This document shows positions 1 through 6,990 of a DNA stretch of 14,310 nucleotides, piece by piece (the first letter of the stretch is position 1; each line of letters begins with the position of its first letter). The notes beneath the pieces are model-generated. The model did no database searches, was not told the DNA's origin, and was given only the letters and a program-made list of their open reading frames with translations. The stretch lies in the NCBI GenBank assembly GCA_958346165.1, contig CATVQO010000022.1:1-14310 (forward strand), in the 5' to 3' direction. A program made the translations under genes and the position numbers. This DNA comes from an uncultured Collinsella sp. (GTDB lineage: Bacteria > Actinomycetota > Coriobacteriia > Coriobacteriales > Coriobacteriaceae).

Positions 1-1640
<1,640 letters not shown>

Positions 1641-1750
1641 AAGATAAATCCCTTCGTTCGCGTGACTGCAAGACGTCCACGCACAAGGGGCGCTGAGACG
1701 CATAACGTTCGAGTATTGTACTCACGCAGGCGCAAGCTGATATACCAGAT

Positions 1751-1774
1751 GTGGTATCTCAACTTAGATACCAC
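1751..1774. promoter_or_regulatory. Inverted repeat, possible operator upstream of glmS
   Basis: Arms GTGGTATCT (1751-1759) and AGATACCAC (1766-1774) are exact reverse complements separated by six bases. A third partial half-site, ATACCA, lies just before at about 1742-1747. On the minus strand a possible -10 TACAAT lies at 1720-1715, which would put the repeat at roughly -45 to -65 relative to glmS transcription. TGGTAT-type half-sites are known for GntR-family amino-sugar regulators (NagR/YvoA type), so control by amino-sugar status is a reasonable guess. No such regulator is in the window, and no clear -35 was found. Confidence 0.45.
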
Positions 1775-1802
1775 CCGATGCACACACGTCCAGCCGGTCC
1801 AA

Positions 1803-1837
1803 ACCACCACAAAGGTGCCTGCCCCCTTCGTGGTGGT
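1803..1837 (+). repeat. Hairpin repeat, family B (CCACCAC stem)
   Basis: Left arm ACCACCACAAAGG (1803-1815) pairs with CCTTCGTGGTGGT (1825-1837) with a single G-U wobble, leaving a 9-base loop TGCCTGCCC. It has no U-run, so it is not a classic terminator. It sits 13 bases before the family A repeat and shares the central CCTGYCCC with it, although the stems differ. I recognise this as a dispersed intergenic hairpin type, but only one copy is in the window. Confidence 0.6.
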
Positions 1838-1850
1838 CGCGTTGGCAACA

Positions 1851-1904
1851 GCGTTTCCCCAGATAAAACCTGCCAAAATAAACCTATCCCTTTTTGGTAG
1901 GTTT
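1851..1904 (-). repeat. Dispersed hairpin repeat family A, copy 1 (diverged)
   Basis: This is the reverse complement of the element at 5456-5507. It reads GCGTTTCCCCAGATAAAACC, then TGCCAAAATAAACC, then TATCCCTTTTTGGTAGGTTT. It differs from copy 3 by a few bases only, mainly CTGTCCC to CTATCCC and GGCAGG to GGTAGG; the latter weakens the stem to G-U pairs. It ends directly before the extended -10 of the LacI-family gene at 1953. Confidence 0.8.
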
Positions 1905-1908
1905 GGGA

Positions 1909-1917
1909 TGCTACAAT
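1909..1917 (+). promoter_or_regulatory. Extended -10 promoter of the LacI-family gene at 1953
   Basis: TGCTACAAT is a good extended -10 (TGn plus TACAAT at 1912-1917), 36 bases before the start codon. No good -35 lies 16-18 bases upstream, which fits an extended -10 promoter. The sequence just upstream is the end of repeat family A copy 1. Confidence 0.5.
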
Positions 1918-1952
1918 CTGGCTTGTACTTGAAACGCATCAAAGGGGCCGCT

Positions 1953-3065
1953 ATGGCAAAGGTAAAAATCAGCGACGTCGCGCGCGAGGCCGGGGTTTCG
2001 CTGGGCACGGTTTCCAACGCGCTCAACCACCCCGAAAAGCTACGCCCCGAGACCCTCAAGCTCATCAACGAGACCATCAATCGCCTTGGCTACCTGCCCA
2101 ACCAAAGCGCTCGTCAGCTCGCGGGCGGCGCCACCAAGTCTTTTGGCCTGGTGCTCCCCCGTCTCGATCACGGCTTTTCGCTCCAAATCGCCAGCGGCGC
2201 CCACAACGAGGCCCGTAAGCACGGCTACGACCTGCTCATCGCCAACGCCGATAACGACGATATTCTCGAGGACCATTACCTGCGTTACTTTATGGGCACC
2301 CAAATGTCCGGCGTCATGGTTCAGCCCATGGCATCCCCCGATTGGCACCCCGCCATGGCCAAGATGCCCGTGCCGATCGTCCACCTGGACATCCATTGCT
2401 CCGAGCCCGGCTACTACGTAGCGGCCGATAACGAGGCCCAGGGGCGCATCATTGCCGAACTCGCCATCGCCCGCGGTGCACGCCATATCACCGTTGTGGG
2501 TAGAGCAGCATTTATGCAACTCACCCTGCGCGTCCTTGGCATTCATAAGGCGCTCGCCCTACACCCCGATATCAAGATCGAAGTCATCGACGCCGGCGAA
2601 TGGAATACCGCCGCCGACGGCTACGGCATCGGCACCCAGATCGCCGAGCGCCCCGCGAACGAACGCCCCGATTTTGTCGTCGGCCTGACCGACGTGTTGG
2701 CCTCGGGCGTTATCTCGGCGCTGGTCGACAAGGGCATCTCTGTACCCGGGCAAGTACGCGTAGCAGGTTGCGATGGCAACCCGCTCGCTTGGAGCGGATC
2801 GGTCCCGCTCACTACGGTAGCGCCCCCGGGCTACGAGATTGGCCGCAAGGGTGTCCAACTGCTGATGGAGCAAATCGAGAACAAGGCCCCGGCAAAGACC
2901 AAGCATATCCGCGTCGGCTCTGCAGCGCGCACCGTCACCGCAGTCACCGCCGCCGAGGATATCAACCGCCAAGAACTCGTGCGGCCATTCCTGCTGGAAC
3001 GCGCCAGCACCCAGGCAAGCAGCCAGACCGACGCCACGGCCATCAACCTCGGTGCGTATCTATAG
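1953..3065 (+). CDS. LacI-family transcriptional regulator
   Basis: A DNA-binding repressor or activator of about 370 residues, slightly longer than the usual 330-345. The N-terminal helix-turn-helix and hinge helix are clear: VKISDVAREAGVSLGTVSNA (residues 4-23), then RLGYLPNQSARQLAGGATKS. A periplasmic-binding-protein-like effector domain follows (FGLVLPRLDHGFSLQIASGA, HYLRYFMGTQMSGVMVQPMA, VGLTDVLASGVISALVDKGI). The final 30 or so residues are a Ser/Thr/Gln-rich tail. The reading frame stays open far upstream, antisense to glmS, but the family start and the AAAGGGG site at 1941-1947 fix the start at ATG 1953. It is divergent from glmS and convergent with the HAD gene, and no sugar operon adjoins it, so its target is unknown; autoregulation or control of glmS are possibilities. 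Confidence 0.92.
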   Translation: MAKVKISDVAREAGVSLGTVSNALNHPEKLRPETLKLINETINRLGYLPNQSARQLAGGATKSFGLVLPRLDHGFSLQIASGAHNEARKHGYDLLIANADNDDILEDHYLRYFMGTQMSGVMVQPMASPDWHPAMAKMPVPIVHLDIHCSEPGYYVAADNEAQGRIIAELAIARGARHITVVGRAAFMQLTLRVLGIHKALALHPDIKIEVIDAGEWNTAADGYGIGTQIAERPANERPDFVVGLTDVLASGVISALVDKGISVPGQVRVAGCDGNPLAWSGSVPLTTVAPPGYEIGRKGVQLLMEQIENKAPAKTKHIRVGSAARTVTAVTAAEDINRQELVRPFLLERASTQASSQTDATAINLGAYL

Positions 3066-3090
3066 CACGCCCGCAAGTATGCTAAGTCGC

Positions 3091-3140
3091 CGCTCAAGCA
3101 AAAGGGGCCCGACCATTGCCGGACCCCTTTTGCTTGAGCG
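3091..3140. terminator. Bidirectional terminator between convergent genes
   Basis: Arms 3091-3111 and 3120-3140 pair over 21 positions with one mismatch and an 8-base loop. The core hairpin GGGGCCCG/CGGACCCC is preceded by AAAA and followed by TTTT, the usual layout of a terminator working in both directions. It lies between the LacI-family gene (plus, ends 3065) and the HAD gene (minus, ends 3179). Confidence 0.85.
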
Positions 3141-3178
3141 CAAACGTGGGCAATTGCTCGTTTCAACGCCGCAATTGT

Positions 3179-3829
3179 CTAGCGCACGGCCTTGACCGCC
3201 GCCGCCAGGTCGAACAACGTATCGAGCACGGCCTCGCAGCCATCCACCACGTCCTGCGGCAGCGGCACAATATCGGGGACGGCAAAGACGTGGCAGCCGG
3301 CCGTAATGCCCGAGACGCAACCATTGCGCGAATCCTCGACCACGGCGCACTCCTCGGGGGCAAAGCCCGCACGCTCGCAGGCGAGCAGATACATCTCGGG
3401 GTCGGGCTTGCCGTGCACGACGTCCTCGCCACACGTTACCGTTTCAAACTTGTCAAAAAGACCGACCATCTTAAGGTTGCGCTCGGCCGTAACGAGGCGC
3501 GACGACGTCGCTAGACCCACGTGATAGCCCGCAGCCAGCAGCTCGTCTAGGCACTCGGCGGCACCGGCCTTAAGTTCCAGTTCGATCTTGACCATCTCGT
3601 CGCGAATCTCCTTGTGGCGACGATAGATCGCCTCGGTGGTTTCATGGCTGCCGTAATGCTCATCAAGGATGTCCATAACATCGGGCAGCGTGCGGCCGAT
3701 AAACTGATGGATCAGCGCTTCATCAATCGCGAGCCCCAGCTCAGCGGCGCCTGCCTTCCAGGCCTTAATCCCCAAACGCTCGGTATCGACCAGCGTTCCA
3801 TCCATGTCAAAAATAACAGCCTTGATCAT
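3179..3829 (-). CDS. HAD-superfamily phosphatase/phosphomutase (beta-phosphoglucomutase-like)
   Basis: A 216-residue cytosolic haloacid dehalogenase-type enzyme, probably hydrolysing a small phosphorylated metabolite. All four HAD motifs are present: DMDGTLVDT with nucleophile Asp8 and acid/base Asp10; Thr/Ser at 108-110 in GLATSSR; Lys141 in HGKPDPEMYLLA; and acidic Glu165-Asp166 in AVVEDSRNG. A helical cap between motifs I and II (about 18-85) makes it subfamily IA, close to beta-phosphoglucomutase and sugar phosphatases. The frame is open to 3916, but MIKAVIFDMDGT at 3829 is the family start and has GGGGGA upstream, so the longer start is rejected. Substrate cannot be read from the sequence. 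Divergent from the LarE gene across an AT-rich region with a palindrome. Confidence 0.88.
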   Translation of the reverse strand: MIKAVIFDMDGTLVDTERLGIKAWKAGAAELGLAIDEALIHQFIGRTLPDVMDILDEHYGSHETTEAIYRRHKEIRDEMVKIELELKAGAAECLDELLAAGYHVGLATSSRLVTAERNLKMVGLFDKFETVTCGEDVVHGKPDPEMYLLACERAGFAPEECAVVEDSRNGCVSGITAGCHVFAVPDIVPLPQDVVDGCEAVLDTLFDLAAAVKAVR

Positions 3830-3889
3830 ATCGGTCCCCCATCGACTCTCGCTGTCGCATTGCCGCAACTCTACCGCATTTGGCAATTT

Positions 3890-3906
3890 GTATATAACGT
3901 ATATAC
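3890..3906. promoter_or_regulatory. Operator-like palindrome between HAD and LarE genes
   Basis: GTATATA (3890-3896) and TATATAC (3900-3906) are exact inverted arms around ACG. The 170-base region between the divergent starts (3829 and 4003) is unusually AT-rich, and both promoters must lie in it. The form resembles GntR-family operators, but TATA-rich promoter sequence could look similar by chance. I did not find a convincing -35/-10 pair for either gene. Confidence 0.35.
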
Positions 3907-4002
3907 CATATTGCACTTTCGTTACACAGATAGAAGTCTTATGGCAAGTAACGCATTAGGATTATAGTTTTCGATCGAGTACTCAACGATAAGGAACGTT
4001 TC

Positions 4003-4881
4003 ATGATTTTAGACACCACGGCACCCGCAGAGGAGCTTCAAGACAAGCTATCGGCGCTCGAACAGCTGCTTTTGGCATACGGGCGCGTGGCCATCGGGTT
4101 TTCCGGCGGCGTTGACAGCAGCTTTTTGGCCGCCGTGTGCGCCCGCATCATGCCTACCAATACCCTCCTCATCCATCTCACCACGCCGCTCATCGGCACG
4201 CCCGAACAGACTTCGTTTGAGCAGTCCGTTGATGGACAGGCCAATGAGGGGCCGCATTTTAAGCTCCCCGTGCTCAATCTTTCGGTGGATCAGTTGCAGC
4301 TCCCCCAAGTAGCCTGCAACGATGCCAATCGCTGCTACCACTGCAAGCACGCCGGCTTTACCGCCATCGTCAACCACGCCAAGTCGCTCGGCTTTCCCAC
4401 CGTCATCGACGGCAGCAATGCGAGCGATCGCGGTGACTACCGCCCTGGCATGCGAGCGGCAGAAGAGCTCGGCGTACGCTCCCCTCTCATGGAGGTCGGC
4501 TTTACCAAGGACGAAGAGCGCGAGCTACTACGCGCATGGGGCTATCCCGTTTGGAACCTGCCGGCGGGAGCATGTCTTGCCACCCGCGTCCCCACGGGCG
4601 AGAAGCTTACGCGCGAGAAGGTCGATTTAATCCGCGCCTGCGAGGATTACCTGCACGATCTTGACCTGGCACAGGTACGCGCGCGCTTGATCGGCGGCTG
4701 CATGCATATCGAGGCCGCACCCGCAGATGTCGCCAAGATTGCTGCCCTCGGTGGCAACGCCGTCGATGCCGAAGGCAAGACCCCGCTGCCCGCCGTTATC
4801 GAGTCCGCGCTGCGCGAGCTGGGCTGCGACCATATCTCCCCCGAGGTCACCCCCTACATCCACGGCAACATGAACCTTTAG
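4003..4881 (+). CDS. larE: LarE-type ATP-dependent sulfur transferase (PP-loop family)
   Basis: LarE adenylates and then thiolates the pyridinium dicarboxylate precursor of the nickel-pincer cofactor used by lactate racemase and relatives. The 292-residue protein has the PP-loop SGGVDSS at 34-40, GSNASDRGDYRPG at 137-149, and the LarE-like PAGACLATRVPTG around 188-200. It carries Cys111 and Cys114 (CYHC) and Cys191. Some LarE proteins sacrifice the sulfur of one cysteine, while others (Thermotoga type) use three cysteines to hold an iron-sulfur cluster that supplies sulfide. The pattern here suggests the three-cysteine type, which is inference. AAGGA at 3991-3995 supports the start. No larA, larB or larC is within the window, so its cofactor client is elsewhere. 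A less likely alternative is another NAD synthase/PP-loop paralogue. Confidence 0.85.
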   Translation: MILDTTAPAEELQDKLSALEQLLLAYGRVAIGFSGGVDSSFLAAVCARIMPTNTLLIHLTTPLIGTPEQTSFEQSVDGQANEGPHFKLPVLNLSVDQLQLPQVACNDANRCYHCKHAGFTAIVNHAKSLGFPTVIDGSNASDRGDYRPGMRAAEELGVRSPLMEVGFTKDEERELLRAWGYPVWNLPAGACLATRVPTGEKLTREKVDLIRACEDYLHDLDLAQVRARLIGGCMHIEAAPADVAKIAALGGNAVDAEGKTPLPAVIESALRELGCDHISPEVTPYIHGNMNL

Positions 4882-4908
4882 GTTACGCCGTTTTACAAAC
4901 GGCGTAAC
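4882..4908 (+). terminator. Hairpin directly after larE
   Basis: GTTACGCCGTTT (4882-4893) and AAACGGCGTAAC (4897-4908) form a perfect 12-bp stem with a 3-base loop, starting at the base after the larE stop. There is no U-run after it, so it may stabilise the 3' end or give weak termination and not act as a classic intrinsic terminator. Confidence 0.6.
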
Positions 4909-5057
4909 TGCTCGGCGCTGCGCGGGCCCCGGGCACGGCAATCTGACGTTCAACTTCACGGGCGCGACCAAAAGGTCAACGCCCGCTTGTTTCACGTCAC
5001 CTTACCGCACCCGGAGCCCGCTCGCTCGCATATGCTCAACCTGGACTGCGTTAACTG
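4909..5057 (+). other. Unassigned stretch after larE; open in the larE frame
   Basis: After the larE stop codon the same frame stays open for 58 codons (4882-5055) to a TGA at 5056-5058. The predicted end reads KVNARLFHVTLPHPEPARSH then MLNLDCVN. It is protein-like but I do not recognise it, and it has no start codon with a ribosome binding site. It may be a decayed gene end or a chance open frame in G+C-rich DNA. Confidence 0.2.
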
Positions 5058-5106
5058 ACCTGCCAAAAAGGGACAGTTTTATTTTGGCAGGTTTTATCTG
5101 GGGAAA
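5058..5106 (+). repeat. Dispersed hairpin repeat family A, copy 2
   Basis: Reads ACCTGCCAAAAAGGGACAG, TTTTATTTTGGCAGG, TTTTATCTGGGGAAA. The stem is CCTGCCAAAA against TTTTGGCAGG. It differs from copy 3 by one base in the loop (CAGTTTT against CAGGTTT). It is in the same orientation as copy 3 and opposite to copy 1. The similarity covers the 3' extension TTTTATCTGGGGAAA as well, so the unit is larger than the hairpin. Confidence 0.85.
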
Positions 5107-5177
5107 TATCGCGAGGCAGTCGCCCCCCTAGCACCCATCAAACTTCGAGAGACGATAGAGGGGCAATTCGGCTGCAT

Positions 5178-5395
5178 CTACTTCTTCCGATAGCGGCGGT
5201 TGCGGCTCGTCGACGAACCCATTACTTCGATGAGTCCTTTATCCGCCATTTTTGGCAGATGGTAGCTGACGGACGAATTTTGGCATTCCGTCTCTCTAAA
5301 ACAAGGCGTTTATCTCTCTAAAGTTAGAGAGATAAACGCCTTGTTTTAGAGAGACATTTAGAGAGACGAATGCGACCTCTCTAATCATGGGCTCC
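5178..5395 (-). pseudogene. Remnant of a winged-helix protein C-terminus (ATP-binding/AlbA_2-like regulator)
   Basis: On the minus strand, ending at TAG 5180-5178, one frame reads TECQNSSVSYHLPKMADKGL followed by IEVMGSSTSRNRRYRKK. This has the look of a recognition helix and wing of a winged-helix DNA-binding domain. Upstream, in a different frame, EVAFVSLNVSLKQGVYLSN (about 5380-5320) resembles the repetitive VSLN linkers that precede such a domain in AlbA_2/ATP-binding regulators of gut Actinobacteria and Firmicutes. The two pieces are separated by the palindrome at 5290-5355, which brings stop codons in both frames, so no intact gene exists. The family assignment comes from pattern memory only; a chance resemblance is possible. 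Confidence 0.4.
5283..5384. repeat. Long palindrome with six CTCTCTAA octamers
   Basis: Arms 5290-5321 and 5324-5355 are perfect reverse complements over 32 bases with a 2-base centre. Outside them GCATTC (5283-5288) reappears inverted as GAATGC (5368-5373), with an extra copy of the octamer region in the right flank. CTCTCTAA occurs at 5292, 5314 and 5377, and inverted as TTAGAGAG at 5324, 5346 and 5358. It can form a very stable hairpin on either strand. It lies inside the winged-helix remnant. It might be a multi-site operator, a recombination product or a structured RNA; nothing in the sequence decides. Confidence 0.9.
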
Positions 5396-5455
5396 ACTCT
5401 TTAAGGTGCACACTTCCTAACCGTGCCCTAAGTTGCGGTGAAATAGTCCCCGATT

Positions 5456-5507
5456 AACCTGCCAAAAAGGGACAGGTTTATTTTGGCAGGTTTTATCTGG
5501 GGAAACG
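5456..5507 (+). repeat. Dispersed hairpin repeat family A, copy 3
   Basis: The best-preserved copy: AACCTGCCAAAA and TTTTGGCAGGTT pair as a perfect 12-bp stem around AGGGACAGGTTTA, followed by TTATCTGGGGAAACGC. It lies downstream of the EIIA gene that ends the sugar operon, so on the minus strand it may also act as a transcript end structure. Confidence 0.88.
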
Positions 5508-5512
5508 CGAAC

Positions 5513-5545
5513 AGGGCCGCGACACCTATATGGCATCTCGGCCCT
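5513..5545. terminator. Hairpin downstream of the sugar operon
   Basis: AGGGCCG (5513-5519) pairs with CGGCCCT (5539-5545), with a 19-base loop. On the plus strand it is followed by TTTT, on the minus strand by a short GTTCGCGTTT. It begins about 40 bases beyond the end of the EIIA gene (5588), the right place for the operon terminator, but the large loop makes it weak. Confidence 0.4.
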
Positions 5546-5587
5546 TTTCCTTGGAGAAGGATCAATTGATTGAACGGGATGACTGTT

Positions 5588-6040
5588 CTAGTCTTCGAGT
5601 CCGCTATTGATGAGCTCCGCAATCTCAACAGGATCGGTGCTCGCACGCACTTTGTCACGGAAGCCTGCGTCCATCAGCATCACGGCAGCTTTGGAGAGCA
5701 GGCGCAGATGCGTGGTTCCGGCCTCGCCGGCGGGCACGTACAGCGCGAGCGCCACATCGACGAGTACGCCATCAAAGCTCGGCCACTCAACAGGCTCGGA
5801 CAGCTTGAGCACGGCCACACCCGGCGTATGGATCGCATCGCTCTTGGCATGCGGAACGGCAAAACCGGCGACAAGCCCGGTCTCGGCCTCGTTCTCGCGA
5901 GCAATAAAGGCAGCCTCTACGGCAGATGCGTCATCGGCAAAGCCGAGCTCGATGGCCTGCTCGGACAAATAATGCAGGGCGTCCTCGCGCGAGGCGGCGG
6001 TATACCCTATCGTCACTTGGTTGGCAGATACAAATCCCAT
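5588..6040 (-). CDS. PTS EIIA, fructose/mannitol class (PTS_EIIA type-2)
   Basis: A 150-residue soluble phosphocarrier that receives phosphate from HPr and passes it to the EIIB domain. The active-site histidine is His64 in GLVAGFAVPHAKSDAI, the classic IPH-type motif, and the length is that of a single type-2 EIIA domain. The start ATG (6038-6040 complement) has AAGGAAGG directly upstream. It is the last gene of the sugar operon, 11 bases after the transketolase C-half. Its EIIBC partner is the first gene of the same operon, so the transporter is complete but its parts sit at the two ends. Confidence 0.93.
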   Translation of the reverse strand: MGFVSANQVTIGYTAASREDALHYLSEQAIELGFADDASAVEAAFIARENEAETGLVAGFAVPHAKSDAIHTPGVAVLKLSEPVEWPSFDGVLVDVALALYVPAGEAGTTHLRLLSKAAVMLMDAGFRDKVRASTDPVEIAELINSGLED

Positions 6041-6051
6041 GAAAACCTTCC

Positions 6052-6990
6052 TTACAACACGGACCTGACCGCAGCTTCGATGCCACCGGCGTCCAAACCG
6101 TACTTGTGCAGCAGATCAACCGCAGGACCGGATTCACCGTACACATCGCGCACGCCGACGCGACGCATCGGCACTGGATGCTGCTCCGCGAGCACCGAGG
6201 CAACGGCCTCGCCAAGACCGCCGATAATCGAATGCTCCTCGGCAGTGACCACGCGACCGGTCTTCTTGGCGCTGGCTACAACCAGGCGTTCATCGAGCGG
6301 CTTGATCGTATGCATATTGATGACCTCGGCTTCGATGCCATCGGCAGCGAGCGCCTCGGCAGCCTCAAGCGCCTCGGCGACCATAAGGCCACAAGCGATG
6401 ATGGTCACATCGGACCCCTCGCGCACGACCACGCCGCGACCAATCTTGAACTCATAGTCCTCGTGATCGTTAATGACCGGTGTTGCCAGGCGGCCGAAGC
6501 GCATGTAAACCGGGCCCTCAAACTCATAGGCGGCGCGCACACAGGCACGAGCCTCGACGTCGTCGGCGGGAACGACCACCGTCATACCCGGAATCGTGCG
6601 CATGAGTGCGATATCCTCGCAGCACTGGTGCGTGGCGCCGTCCTCGCCCACCGAAATGCCGGCATGGGTAGCGCCAATCTTGACGTTGAGGTGCGGGTAG
6701 CCAATGGAATTGCGGACCTGCTCGTAGGCGCGACCGGCGGCAAACATCGCAAAGGTGCTCGCAAAAGCAACGCGGCCCGTGGTCGCGATGCCGGCGGCAA
6801 GACCCATCAGGTTGCTCTCGGCGATGCCGGCATCGTAAAAGCGCTCAGGGTGAGCAGCCTTAAACTTACCCGTCTGCGTAGCGGCAGCCAGGTCGGCATC
6901 GAGCACTACAAAGTCATCGTGCTCATTGCCCAGCTCGACGAGCGCCTCGCCGTAGCTTACGCGCGTGGCGACTTTTTTGACCTCTGCCAT
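6052..6990 (-). CDS. Transketolase, C-terminal half
   Basis: The pyrimidine-binding and C-terminal domains of a two-subunit transketolase, 312 residues. Glu58 in FYDAGIAESNLMGLAAGIA is the conserved glutamate that activates thiamine diphosphate. GATHAGISVGEDGATHQ and EDIALMRTIPGM are typical, and the C-terminal domain begins near GRGVVVREGSDVTIIACG. It transfers two-carbon ketol units between ketose and aldose phosphates. Its ATG shares one base with the TAA of the N-half (TAATG), so the two are translationally coupled and probably made in equal amounts. Split transketolases are common in Firmicutes, Actinobacteria and archaea. Confidence 0.95.
   Translation of the reverse strand: MAEVKKVATRVSYGEALVELGNEHDDFVVLDADLAAATQTGKFKAAHPERFYDAGIAESNLMGLAAGIATTGRVAFASTFAMFAAGRAYEQVRNSIGYPHLNVKIGATHAGISVGEDGATHQCCEDIALMRTIPGMTVVVPADDVEARACVRAAYEFEGPVYMRFGRLATPVINDHEDYEFKIGRGVVVREGSDVTIIACGLMVAEALEAAEALAADGIEAEVINMHTIKPLDERLVVASAKKTGRVVTAEEHSIIGGLGEAVASVLAEQHPVPMRRVGVRDVYGESGPAVDLLHKYGLDAGGIEAAVRSVL

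Noticed and set aside
1641..1760. glmS ribozyme in the glmS leader
   Set aside because: The leader is short, and I find none of the ribozyme's conserved core or nested pseudoknot arrangement.
3830..3916. N-terminal extension of the HAD phosphatase
   Set aside because: It lies in the AT-rich promoter region, has no ribosome binding site and precedes the normal family start.
5283..5507. CRISPR array or insertion sequence ends
   Set aside because: The repeats are inverted and nested, not regularly spaced direct repeats with unique spacers, and there is no transposase or cas gene.
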